A DNA stretch of 64,000 bases, taken from Aurelia coerulea. Taxonomy: Eukaryota > Cnidaria > Scyphozoa > Semaeostomeae > Ulmaridae. Below are positions 1 through 11,300 of the stretch, one piece after another (the stretch's first letter is position 1; the number at the start of each line of letters is the position of its first letter). The DNA lies in contig CM076948.1 in the NCBI GenBank assembly GCA_039566865.1, positions 20,099,001 through 20,163,000 of the forward strand, written 5' to 3'. Made by a program: the position numbers and the translations under genes. The notes below the pieces were generated by a model. That model worked only from the letters and a program-made list of their open reading frames with translations. It ran no database searches and was not told the origin of the DNA.

Positions 1-829
1 AAAAGCTCTATTTAACACCACTCTATCAAGTCCCCTCTCTAATGAGCACCTCCCCTCAGAGCCAAAATTTTAAATAATCCCACCCACTTACATCAAATTC
101 TAGAGGCTACCAATGAGTTATTAGCTCAACAAATTTGGATGGTAATTTTTATGGTTTTGGGATAGAATTCTGTCAAATTTATGAATTTGGTCTTCAGAGG
201 TTGATGTAAGATATAGTGTAAAAGAACTGAAAAGCAATCATAAATATATATCCTTGTGATTTGATTTTGTGAATAAGCCCCCCTCTAATAAACCTTCCTC
301 TCTTTTAAGCCTCCCCCTCTGGAGTGTCCAAAATTAAACAAGGGAGCTCCCCTGGAGAGTTTATAGAACTTTAATCTTTGGTAAACAAAAGTAGCTTGTT
401 TTTATTTGATCGAAATCTATCACTATCAGTATCATTAAACAAAACTTTTTGCACTCTGACTGAAATTGAGATAAATTGAGTTCTGTGTAGGAATTCTGTT
501 ATGTGAAGGCTAGGCCTATTATGTCTATGAATGACACTTGAATGCAAGCATTTTCCAAGTAAGAGACAAGATAAAAACTATTTTCGGAGGATTTCGTGCA
601 TGGAAGTAGATAACCTACCAAAATCTGTGCGCAGGTTCCTATCAACCCTAGGCCTGAGATTCTCATAGCAAAATGCCTGATATGTATACATACTGAGAAC
701 TGATATTTCTTAAACAACACGAATCAGTCAAATAAAATGAATAAAAATAAGGCCTAACTTAGTTGGAAGAAAAAATGCTTTTTCTACCGCATTCTCAAGG
801 AAAGCTAAATCATACCTGTCATGCTTTAC
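1..829. other. Non-coding flank, no gene seen
   Basis: AT-rich sequence with short CT-rich runs and scattered AGGCCTA words. The phrases around 240-370 (AATAAGCCCC, then CT-rich blocks) resemble the terminal sequence of the inverted-repeat element at 13438-14081, so this may be an eroded relative. No reading frame here looks protein-like. Confidence 0.4.
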
Positions 830-948
830 AAAGCGAATATTTTTCGTTTTGATCCACCATCGCTATCCATGTTTGGTCGATGCCTCGTTCGACATTCCAA
901 AATACGGTGATTCAAACACTCGCACAACATGTCGCTGCACGCCGCCAT
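830..948 (-). CDS. Possible first coding exon of an unknown gene, running left out of the window
   Basis: On the minus strand an ATG lies in AAAGATGGCGGC, a context often found at true animal translation starts with a YY1-like element. It opens 39 codons plus two bases and stops at a GTAAAG donor (plus-strand 829-824). The peptide starts MAACSDMLCECLNH and later has MDSDGGSKRK. I do not recognise it. No downstream exon can be checked because the gene would leave the window within 830 bases or have an intron crossing the edge. A chance open frame is the main alternative. Confidence 0.3.
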
Positions 949-1068
949 CTTTGCTGAGCTCACATCTGCATATGCCAACGAGGTTGTCTGAACGCAACCC
1001 CCTGGTTTTTCAGTTGACCACAAAAAGATTAGCTAGCTCATTAATTATTCATGAGGGCCGCAATAATA

Positions 1069-1142
1069 CAAGTCTATTTCGCTTTCCCCTTTCCCTTCCC
1101 TTCCCTTTCCCTTCCCTTATTACAGTTGACGAAATAGACTTG
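1069..1142. repeat. Hairpin enclosing a polypyrimidine tract
   Basis: Thirteen-base arms (CAAGTCTATTTCG at 1069-1081 and its complement at 1130-1142) enclose about 40 bases of CCCTTT-type polypyrimidine. The tract is nearly mirror-symmetric and could form triplex DNA. It may be a small foldback element. Confidence 0.5.
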
Positions 1143-1476
1143 GGGCAAGTCTAGTTATTGTAAGATTTTTGCTGGAGCCGCTGCGTAAACATCGATGTGA
1201 TGCTGCGCTACGAGCCTCGCTTCGGCGGGACATTTTGGCGCCAACGCGGCAATGGAAAATGGCCTAACTTTTTCAATCGGAGCAAGCGGAGCCCAAGCTT
1301 AGTAACCAGATACCGCATACAAGTTAGACGAATATAGTCCAGCAAAGAAAAGTCTAACAGGTTAGTTGGTTCAAGATTTTTAATAGGGCAGCATTTATTT
1401 AAAAGAACTGCAGGTGAATTTACAGACAAAAATGCACAGTAGGCCTACTAAGTAGTTCAAATTTACTTCAAAAATA

Positions 1477-1735
1477 CAATGCCTGCCAAAAGTATTTGGA
1501 ACACTTAGAGGCCATTTCTTGACAATACGCAGTTCTAACCATAGCGCTCAGGTTTCAACACCCCCGAAACAATGTTGATTTGCAAGGTTATTGTCCTAGC
1601 ATTCCATCAGAGTCTCGAATCGTCCTGCTATCCCCATTCTATCGTCACAGAACAACATTGTTCTGAGGGGGAGAGGGGGAAATCGCAAAAAAGGCAAAAA
1701 TAGCAAAGGTGTTCCAAGACTTTTGGTAGGCATTG
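1477..1735. mobile_element. MITE with TA target duplication
   Basis: Imperfect terminal inverted repeats begin CAATGCCT at both ends and run about 28 bp (CCAAAAGT, GGAACAC shared). They are flanked by TA at 1475-1476 and 1736-1737. The 259-bp length and TA duplication fit a non-autonomous Tc1/mariner-type element. There is no coding capacity. Confidence 0.65.
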
Positions 1736-1812
1736 TAGGCCTACATACATATCTTTGTTTGTTTGGCCACTTCTAGGCCCGAATCCCAATAATAATGTGT
1801 CATATTTTTTTA

Positions 1813-2175
1813 CACTCTTTTTTTTTATAAGAATATTGTTTATAAGAATGTTCAGGCTCAGAATCATCCAAATTTTAAGAATATTATAAGAATATTGCTC
1901 AGCCTCAGCTCGCATATTTGAGTCTCATTTTCCAACGGTTGATTGTTTTGCGATGTTCATAAGATTCTTATTGTTACAATTGCTTAAGTTTTTCTTTTGT
2001 TCGACCATTTCTTCATAATGATATGACACTTGTTTGAATTATGTTCCCCTGAAACCATACCAGATTTGAAAAAATAAGAATACTTTAAGAATATGTTAAG
2101 GCACAAAATGAAAAATTACTTTAGAATATTGAGGCTGGAAAAAATTTATAGTATTCTTATAAAAAAAGAAGAGTG
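1813..2175. mobile_element. MITE with TA target duplication
   Basis: Both ends read inward CACTCTT, then a T-run, then ATAAGAATA. TA flanks the element at 1811-1812 and 2176-2177. It is 363 bp long, the inside is AT-rich with repeated AAGAATAT words, and it is non-coding. Likely a Tc1/mariner-type derivative of a different family from its neighbour. Confidence 0.6.
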
Positions 2176-3013
2176 TACGTGTGTAGAAGGGTGTAGGGTA
2201 CTGTACTACTGGTGAGATATAGCAGACAGTACAGTTTTAGCTGTCAAGTAATGGCATTACATCCCTCATACATTAAAAACAAACGCAAACTTAGGTATGT
2301 ACAGCTTTCATGACTGACCATCGCTGTCCCATTCTGCACCATCATTACTATCATCCCAATAGCTTCATTCATTTGTGACAAATGATGCGTCTTTATGTGA
2401 CAAAGAAAGGACAGATGCAAATTGACTTAAGCCCAAGCCTTAACCCAGTCTTCGTAATATCGCACGCGCACGCCTCCGTACACGCCTAAATTGTCCAAGG
2501 TGTGCGAAACGTCGCACGGGCAAGCCTGAAAATTTACCGAATTTCATAAAATTTCAATCACAAACAATGTCGCAAAAAACCGAGCCCTCCTTTTATTTAG
2601 AATTTGAAATTTCTCCTTCATTCATCACTCGATGCTACGATTTTGCTGCATAGCGCTTCGGTCTCTTTACGAAAGGAAACCGTTGTTAAGGTCAGCTCAC
2701 TGGCGAAGCAAACAAGATGCAAGGATATCAAACGGAACTTTAAATGTTTCTTGATCGATCTTAGCAAATGGATTCAACAAGAAATCCTTAAAGAACTGCA
2801 AGATGTGGAGGATAGACTTGTCTTTAATAATCTCTCCAATCTGTTGTATTTTGCGATAGAAAAGTTTCTTCGTGGGTCTATCATCGTTCTCTCTTCTTTG
2901 TTCATGTTCCTAGTTGAACTAAAGTGTTAAAGCGTCAAGAATCAGGGAGCGAAAATGATGAATATACTCACCTTAATCTGACTTTGACACAAAACCCTTC
3001 TCTGGATTTTCTG

Positions 3014-3726
3014 CAGTGCCCAGACTGCATTGTTTGCAAAATGCGCGCGGAAGATGATGATTTAGGCCAGTAGTTGCGCGCCTGCACCTGGCTGCACAGA
3101 GGAAAATGCGCGCGCCTCGAAAATATGCCTACAGGGAAACAAAGCACAAGTTAGCGATCGATCACGCGATTTGTGCCTTTTGAGCGCTGGCCTGGCCTAA
3201 ATATTGCAGTAGAAAATGAACCAATCGACCAATTTAATTGGAATATTCACTATGCAATTCCTCAATTTATTGGGACTCTATATATATCAAAAGTTAAGTG
3301 AATACAAGTATCAAAATTATGCCCTTTGAAGTTTTGTGAGCTGCAGTCAGGTAGGCCGTGCATCTATCTTTCGTTTCTTGTAATCCTTTGGCTTTGTTCC
3401 TCGCGGTGGGGTTTCATCACTCAAATAAACACGGAATGAATCCAGATTCCATCGTAACCAGTCGCTATTTGCCGGTGGTATCAGAGAGAAAGAGATACGG
3501 CGCAGATAACACAGACCATTTAAAGCAACAAATATTTCAATAAAACAAAGCTCGACAATAAATGGACGTACAAGATTCTAATCCTGCGCACGTTTTTGCA
3601 CGCCCGCCCCCAACCCCCCAACACATAAAAAAGCGCGCCTCTGGAAACAGAAGATTTCAAGCGCGCAAAAAAATGCGCGCGGAAGATCTTCCGCGCGCAC
3701 GACATAAAATGCAGTCTGGTGCAGTG
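3014..3726. mobile_element. Inverted-repeat MITE nested in the TTAA element
   Basis: The left end is CAGTGCCCAGACTGCAT. The right end, read inward, is CACTGCACCAGACTGCAT. Subterminal GCGCGCGGAAGA blocks follow. No convincing target duplication was found. The CAGTG-type start would suit a hAT derivative, but this is weak. Confidence 0.4.
3674..3699. repeat. Perfect 26-bp palindrome rich in GCGC
   Basis: Two 13-base halves (TGCGCGCGGAAGA and its exact complement) meet with no spacer near the right end of the nested MITE. It is probably a subterminal transposase-binding or fold-back segment of that element. Confidence 0.6.
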
Positions 3727-4419
3727 CATCTCTAGAGAAGGCCCACTACGAATTTGCGTAAACTCTCTAATAAACTCTAAATGCCTTAAAAGGTTTGGTT
3801 GCTTTTTCTAGAGCGTATATTCGCTACTTAATCACCTTCTTTAATCTGTCAATAACTTTTGTGAAATCTTTATTTGTTTTGAATTAGGCTTGAAGCCTAA
3901 TTTAAGTCCACATTTTATTAAACGGGAAAACAGGAAACTGGATGGCCTAACTGCTTTGACCTTTCCCTAACTTGAAAGGCAGTATGACAGAGAAATACAC
4001 ACTCAACAAAATGTTTTTCGTAACTTTAGTAGCACGGCAGTTTCTTGCCTGCCTTCTCTCTTCTCGACAGGAAAATAAGCCATAAGTCTCGTGGAAGAGA
4101 GCATTCACCAATGAGAGCAAAAAACACTTGAAAAAAGCGACGCTATATTGGGGGTGACCACCCTCACAAGCTTATATCTGAGGGCAATAAAAGGCTGTTA
4201 TCAATCAGCTTTCATAATTTACGGTAGTTTACGATATGAAAGGTCATCTTGAAACCACCACCCCATATTTCTTGAGAACAAGAATGAAAAACAACAAATA
4301 ATCGCAATCATGATGATGAGAGTTAGCACCTTCGTATCGCACGCCATCTCATGCCTAAACTAACCTAGATGTGCGAAATGCCGCACGCGGCCCATTTTCA
4401 TATTACGAAGACTGCTTAA

Positions 4420-5259
4420 CCAAAGCTTAGCTACTTCATGGACTAGTCCGATGGTGAGTAAGCCAATAAGGTTTGTTTACGCATTTCAAGTTGTGTCAAG
4501 ATCCACACTGGAAAACATGTATGTTACGCCAAATATCTTTGGCATGGAGCGACATCAAGAACAATGGTAAAACAATAGGCAGAAACCTTTGGCGTAGCAA
4601 AAACAAACTTTCCACCCTCTGGGTCAAGATATAATCATATGGCATTACTCTGGAGTGCATTTTCTGCATTATACTACTTTTTGCATTCATGGCACAAGTT
4701 TTCATGGTGCGAAATAAGTTATAAAAATATTCAATAGGGGTTTTATCAAGAGGTTTTGTCACCTGACTGTGACTTGAAGGTTTGACAAGGCTTATCTGAT
4801 TTTGTCTCTTGGAGAGGCCATAACTCCTCAAAACATGGATTCGTTTTAACCAGTATCCAAAGTCGCATAACCAAACATCTTCACAGTAGATTTATTCAAA
4901 AAAAATTGGAGAAAATTTCCAGCAATTTTTGTCCTCATTGTGTTTCATAAAGGCAAGTAAAATGTAGATAAATCTACAGGTTTCTTTTGCCCTCTTTGCG
5001 TATTTGCCATCTGATTGGTCTTTAAAAACAATGCTTTGGAGGTTTCGGCCATGGGCCACGAGCAAAAAATGGTGGAAGCATTAATTCCTATGCTCATTTA
5101 GAGAGGTCAGATCAGAATCTTGTCATTTTTTTTACCACTTACAAAGATAACATAAATTTGTATTCCATATTCATAGCACAGATCCTCATACAAGGTTTTT
5201 CATTGGCAAAAAAACCAAATATTGTCTTTTTGCTTATAGAAAAAACTCAAATCTGACAG
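4420..5259. other. Region before the first recognised HAUS4 exon
   Basis: AT-rich, no recognised element. Vertebrate HAUS4 carries about 35 more N-terminal residues than the model here, so an upstream coding or 5'-UTR exon may lie here or further left. I could not identify one. The bases just before the ATG contain a possible acceptor (GACAG at 5255-5259) that would keep the frame open as phase 0. Confidence 0.35.
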
Positions 5260-5265
5260 GAAAAA

Positions 5266-5379
5266 ATGGATCCTGTTACAAGTAGAAGGTATCCAAAAGC
5301 GAAAGAAGTGATCGACATATTGAATACTGAATTGACAGTTGATGGTGTTAGCAGCTCAATAGCAGAGGATCTCAATGAG
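5266..5379 (+). CDS. HAUS4: HAUS4 coding exon 1 (as modelled)
   Basis: Residues 1-38, ending at GAG before donor GTATGT, phase 0. It includes [13 protein letters not shown] and AEDLNE, which correspond to the N-terminal helix of the family. It may instead be an internal exon with an acceptor at 5259. A TTAA-flanked element begins 10 bases after the exon end. Confidence 0.75.
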
Positions 5380-8300
5380 GTATGTTTAACCCTATTACTA
5401 CCGGGCTTTTTCGACCATCATAGTACCGGGGGGTGTGCCCCCCCCCCCTCCGTAACTTTGCCAATATTGCAGATATGAGGATGAAACTTAGTACAATGGT
5501 GTACAGGAACAAAATCTACACAATAGGCTACTTTTTTAATTTTTCATTACATCAGTGACGTCACTATGACGTCATAATTGAGGAAAATTGCACTTTTTGC
5601 TTACTATCAGCAATATTGGCAATATTTAAGTTCTTAGTTGATAATTTCTTTCACATTGCTACTAGAATGTATCCCAAAGCATCACTGAATAAAAATTGGC
5701 AATGTAATGTCAATTTAAGCTTATTATTTATATCATATATTCATCATTTATTTGCATCAGTTTGTAATTGTTTCATTTAAACCCTTAATTACTGATGAAA
5801 ATACTCTAAAATGCCTCAAAATTGTTGATAACAATCAATAGAGCCAATTTTGACCATTTAAGGTTATCTAATACATTTGTTGTTATTTATTTGCTGTATA
5901 AGTGTGGCCGAGATAGCTCAGTTGGTAGAGCAACTGCCTAGAATGCAGAAGGTCACAAGTTCAAATCTCGCTCTCGTCACTCTTTTTCCATTTCTCCATT
6001 TGTCGAAAAATTTACCAAATTATATGTTACAACTTCTACCAAAAAGACCGTAAGACAATGGAAGGGAAAAGTGTGATGTTAAGGTGACGTAATTCTGTCA
6101 GGGTTGCGTCGAGGGCATAGAGCTGGTCTGCGTTTGGGACATTGAGTCGCGTGGGCTAGACATTATACAGGTTACGTCACCACACTGATCTGGATATCAA
6201 TGAAGCCCACTTGCTGTATAAGTGTGGCCGAGATAGCTCTGTCGGTAGAGCAACTGCCTAGAATGCAGAAAGTCGCAAGTTCAAATCTCGCTCTCGTAAC
6301 TCTTTTTCCATTTTTCCATTTGTCGAAAAATTTACCAAATTATTTGTTGTTATTTATATGACGTCATTAACTTTGATGACATCATGAACGTTAAATTTGC
6401 TGACATCATCAAAAATGGATAAAACTATACATCATCTGAAAGCTCTCATTGAGAGCTATCGAATGGTGGTATTTTCAACGTTCTATGATCATCCTTGTTA
6501 AAACTGGACTTGCTTCTTTAATTGTCTGGCTGACCACGTGTTGGAAAGGGGTTGGTCACGTGATCAGTATCTACCATTTTGAAAAAAAATTACAAATTTT
6601 AATTAGTCCATGCAATTTTAGGAAAAGTCGCAAAGTTTCAGCTCTTTATCTTTTGAACTGACGACACTACATCAAATAAACTTTGCCACGGGCACTTTGT
6701 GCCCCCCCCCCCGGTAGTAATAGGGTTAAAGTGAAGGAACTGAGCTACTGTAAGTAGCATAAGATGTGAAAATCCTCTTTGCTTCAAAATCTATTTCTTA
6801 TAAGTCGTGAGAGAGGTACAACTCAATTGTACATTGTTCAGTGTAAGGAGATGCCTTATGATTCGATCAAGTGTTCTTGGTCCTTCTTCAAGCATTTCAA
6901 AATCAAGAAATTTTTGTGAAGTTGAACTTACCTATATTTAGCTACTGTTGTTGAACTATGTTGAACTTACCTACAGAAAGTACTGTGAAATTATGATAAG
7001 AACACAAATTTCCTTTATTCTTTTACGTTCAATGTTATTGTGTATTAAGGGTTCACGAAAAACACTTTTTAAATAGAGTAAATGGTAATCTGGACTTTGG
7101 GGTTTTTAAGTTTCGTTTACAAGTAGTGTTTCTTATATATTCTGTATGAAGTTAAGTTTTATTGATATCATTGTTGTTTAGTTATTTGAGAATGAAATTA
7201 AAATTAAGAAATATGTACTTACCTATATTTTCAATGCTCATAAAAACACAAGAAAATTGACAAAAATAATTTTGTCTGTCAGCTTTTAACTAAAATTTGA
7301 ATGCTTCAAATCCGTCAAGTGCTCTTGGTGTCATGAATTTTAGAAAGTGGAAACCTTTTTCTGGCTCATCCATTATGTTTATTCCCTTTGATAACATTCT
7401 GTTTGCTAAATGAAGTCAAGTAAGGCTTTGAAAATCATGAATCAAGTCAAATGCAAAATACATATGGTCCAATGAAAAATATTGACAAATATAATATTCA
7501 AAATATTATATTTTGCCTTGTTTTTGCCATAGCTGTCTGAACATTTGAGAAATGTTGATTTTACGACAGCCAAATAAAAAGGCAAGGGAAACATGTGTGT
7601 AGTACTGCAGCAATGTTCTGGTATTGTTCTGTTTGAATCATCAGCAATTTGATGAAAGAAGATGGATGCTTACAAAATGAAAAAACAGAGCAGCGGAAAT
7701 GAGTCTTCCGACAAGTCTGTGTTCTTTGTTGTCTTAACAGTTTTTTTATCATAGACTACCTCTGTCTAATTACTCTGGACAATTATTTCTTTTTGTATAT
7801 ACTATTTCAAACAATCTGCTATAAGTTGCAACTGCAATATTCTGTAGATTAATGTGGAAAGTGAACCATCATGAAAAATACTGAAAGCTTGGTATTTGGT
7901 ACTTGAAAGCATGACGGTCTCGCTTTTCAAAGCAAACCTCAAACTGTATGGTGCAAGAAGACTTATGTTGGAATACTCTGATGAAAATTTTTGAAAATTT
8001 AGGTAATTCTTCATGAAAACAATTTATCTACTGTAAATTTAGTAAACTTGTTCTAAGCTAGCATTCTAGCAGTGTATTTCATTATTTCTACAGGCCAAGC
8101 AGCAATTAAAAGACACAAAAGTATTATACTTCCAATATAAGATGTTGATTGATGAAATTAAAGATATTATTCTTGATTACCAAAGCAAGAAATCAACTGA
8201 AGGAAACACTGAAAAAGAAAGCAAGGTGAATACCCAGTCAGTGAAATTTTTCCAATGAATACCCAATCAGTGAAATATTTTTTGATGTTGTTTTTTGCTC

Positions 8301-11300
8301 TTTTTTATATATAAATGAAAAATTGCAAAACTACCGGGTGAGCCAGAAAAAAGTTCCCACTTTCTAAAATTCGTAGCACCACAAGTACTTCGTGGATTTG
8401 AATGATTCAAATTCTTGTCGAAAGCCAAAAGATCGAAGTATTTTTGTGATTTTTCTCATCTTCTTACGAGCACTGCAAATATTGGTAAATTCAACTTTAC
8501 AAAAATTTCATGGCTACAAAATGACAGAAAAAAGCCTAAAACACTTGATCAAATCGTTAGGACTCTCCTCACACAGAACAATACGCACATTTGTTTCACC
8601 TCTCGCAAGAGTTACAAGAAATAGATTCTCAAACAGATACTAAAGATTTTCAATCCCATGGCAATAGATGTGCAGACGATATCTCTCACCCATGAGAAAT
8701 TGCATTTTCTCTGTTGTTCTGAGCGAGGAGTCCTTTATGATTTGATCAAGCATTTTAGGCCTTTTTCAGTCATTTTGCAACCATCAAGTTTTTGTAAGCT
8801 TGAATTTACCAATTTTTCCAATGCTCGTAGGAACGTGAGAAAAATCACAAAAATACTTCGATCTTTTGGCTGTCAAGCAAATATTGATTCATTCCAATCC
8901 ATTTAGTACTCTTGATGCTATGAATTTTCAAAAGTGGGAACTTTTTTCTGGCTCATCCGGTACAAAATAATTCAGCAACAACAAATTAAAGCTAATACAA
9001 TTTCTAAAATTGTACGTGGTGCGCCAAAATAAACTATGTACTTTTGGCAGGCCACGCTAAATCGTATACAGAACCGATTTTGAAGATTTATGACTTAATC
9101 TTTAGCAGAAAGCCTGACTTAGATTCAGGATTTTTAGCACATTTTTATGTTTTCAGTTTTTTAGAGCTACAAGCGAGAACCTTAAAATTTTCGTTTTTGA
9201 AAACACTGAAAATGATCAAAAAACGTCGATCAAGTTTTCTAAAGAATCGATACGAATGGGCTACGAGAAAACTTTTTCGTGGTGATTTGGGATTTAAAAA
9301 TCGACTAATTATAAGCTGCTGTACGAGAGTTCGTACTGTCTTGGGAGAAATGTAATATTATTCTCAAGTATATAAAGAAATGTCTTTCTTTTGTAATTTC
9401 ATTAAATTTATGCTTTAGTGCAGGTTGCGTTCCCGTGCCAAGAGGGTTAGAAAGACAAGCGAGGAAGCATCATGAGGCCAGCAAGCATGGAGTCTGTTGC
9501 ATTTTTGATTTTGTGACCTAGTTTGGGCGGCACTTTATTGTAACTACTACAGAATTTCGCCACAGGCCAATCGTTGAAATAACGCTCGTGCAGATATTTA
9601 CAATAATCAAGTTCCAAATCCCCAAATCACGCTGAAAACGTTTTCTTGTTGTCCGTTCATGTTGAGTCTCTAGAAGATTTGATCAACGGTTAGTAATCGT
9701 TTTCAGTGTTTTCGAATACGAAAATTTCAAGAAACTCGCTTGAAGCTCTAAAACTGAAAACGGAAAAATTTGCAAAAAGTCCTAGAATCTAAATCAGGCT
9801 TTCTGCTGAAAATTAAGTCATGAATTTTCAAAATCGTTCCAGTGTACGATTTATCGTAGCCTGCCAAAAGTGCATAGTTTATTTTGGCACATCCGGTGCA
9901 AGAACTTATGATATAACACAAATTGTATCAGCAATACCTATTACAACATGATAAAAGACGATTCACAAGACGATTTACACGACTATACCACAAGAGGTAT
10001 GATCAAGCACATCCTTCCTGCAGCCAACAAGCAACCATAAACAAACAAACATCGACTAGCAACGAAAACAGAAGCCGTTTTTATTCCAATAATTTTATTT
10101 TTGCTCTTTTGTTATTCATAGAAAAAAGTTGCCTTGTGTCAGAAAATGTCTGCAAGCCAGACTGTGCCATTCGTTCCTCAATCATGAACCTAAATCGTTA
10201 GTGCAAATTTTAGATGGCTGTTTAGTCCAAAGAGTGAAGCGGAACTTAGAGATGTTGTGCTGTTAATCTAAGCTTTGACTGCACTCCAAATTTTGGCTAT
10301 CAAAGATCAATGGTCCCCCTTTCAATCAGAGTTAAATACCCTTGTCCCAATTTGGAGGATGCGACGAATAGCTGGCTGAAATTGGCTTGAAAACTAAATT
10401 CAAGTCAGGTTTGGAAGTTTTTATTTTCTAATGACAATTGTTTTCTTAGGAATATTCCAATGTGCATCCTTTTTGTGAAGAAATAGGAAAACATATCAGG
10501 GAGAACCTTTCAGATGTTTCTTTCCTAGAATTCTTGAAATTGCATCCTATATTTACATCCATCCATATTGTACCTAACGCTTTGAAGTCAAAAATATTGA
10601 GATAGGGTCCCAGTTCCCCAAGATCGCCTCAAAACTTAAATTTTAGTACACAGCTGAATCGGGCGTGCAATTGCACATCTAAAAATCTCTGCCCTGGATT
10701 TATATGACAATTTTGAAAGAGTTATTAATTGTTTCCCGAAAATGAGATCCTAGGGCACACACTGCAACAACTTGGGTAGATTAAGCCATCGCACTGGGAT
10801 TTGAGACTGTCTCGTTTATTTTTTAAACTATATCAACTCTAAAAGCAATGCTGAGCTGCGATGCTATGCCTTGCCTTGCCATGCCATGCCATGCCATGCC
10901 ATGCCATGCCATGCCATGCCATGCCATGCCATGCCATGCCATGCCATGCCATGCTATGCTATGCTATGGAAAATCGTGGTCACAAAGTCAACTTTCTCAC
11001 AGCTTCTTGAACTACATTTGTGGTTTGCTTTCAAGGACAGTGTATTTGTGCAATTATTTCGATGAAACTCTTTGCAAATTTCCTTTAGAAACTTACAAAA
11101 ATTTTTTGAAGATTTACCCAAAAACAAGATGGCGTCGTGTTTTCAATGCTGCTGTGAAGTCATGCCGTCTGTATGAATAACTATTTGTATTTGCTTCTGA
11201 ATTTATTTGATTTTAAAAGCTCGTTGACAAGAAACTAACTTTACGATGGTAAGAAAGCGCTTATTAGGAATTACTATGAACTTGCTGCAAAGTCTCATTC

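Larger units (their letters stand above)
2444..4415. mobile_element. TTAA-flanked non-autonomous DNA transposon, with a second element nested inside
   Basis: The ends share CAGTCTTCGTAATAT as an inverted repeat and are bordered by TTAA (2440-2443 and 4416-4419), the target used by piggyBac-type transposases. The 1.97-kb interior has no recognisable transposase. An open frame at 2604-2930 (+) and another at 4496-4831 (-, just outside) match nothing I know. Subterminal GC-rich segments at both ends repeat GTGCGAAA and CGCACG words. Confidence 0.55.
5891..6341 (+). mobile_element. Dimeric tRNA-derived SINE with 16-bp target duplication
   Basis: Two tRNA-like heads (5906-5978 and 6226-6298) each have an A-box-like TAGCTCAGTTGGTAGAGC or variant and a B-box-like GTTCAAATCTC. 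Each is followed by the same TTTTTCCATTT...GTCGAAAAATTTACC tail. They are joined by about 215 bases of unrelated sequence. The whole unit is bounded by the identical 16-mer ATTTGTTGTTATTTAT at 5875-5890 and 6342-6357, so it inserted as one piece. Confidence 0.7.
5390..6725. mobile_element. TTAA-flanked MITE (piggyBac-type) right behind the HAUS4 exon 1 donor
   Basis: The terminal inverted repeats read CCCTATTACTACCGGG at both ends and are bordered by TTAA at 5386-5389 and 6726-6729. Subterminal poly-C runs (5437-5448, about 6702-6712) follow. TTAA plus a CCC start is the piggyBac signature. The 1336-bp interior is non-coding and carries a dimeric SINE. Confidence 0.75.

Noticed and set aside
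2604..2930. 108-residue plus-strand open frame in the TTAA element
   Set aside because: No transposase motif or known resemblance. It could be a remnant but cannot be supported.
4496..4831. 111-residue minus-strand open frame with PLDKTPIEYFYNLF
   Set aside because: Faintly recalls a piggyBac N-terminal motif, but the rest does not follow and there are no catalytic Asp motifs.
5906..6298. Two apparent tRNA genes
   Set aside because: The T stems do not pair and both copies share SINE tails and an outer target duplication. They are SINE heads, not tRNAs.
8392..8906. Several overlapping open frames
   Set aside because: They lie in the inverted arms of a foldback element and mirror one another. 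Not genes.
9044..9355. 103-residue plus-strand open frame
   Set aside because: Lies wholly in the arm of the family C foldback element.
10848..11180. Open frames rich in MPCHA repeats
   Set aside because: Produced by the (ATGCC)n microsatellite in several phases.
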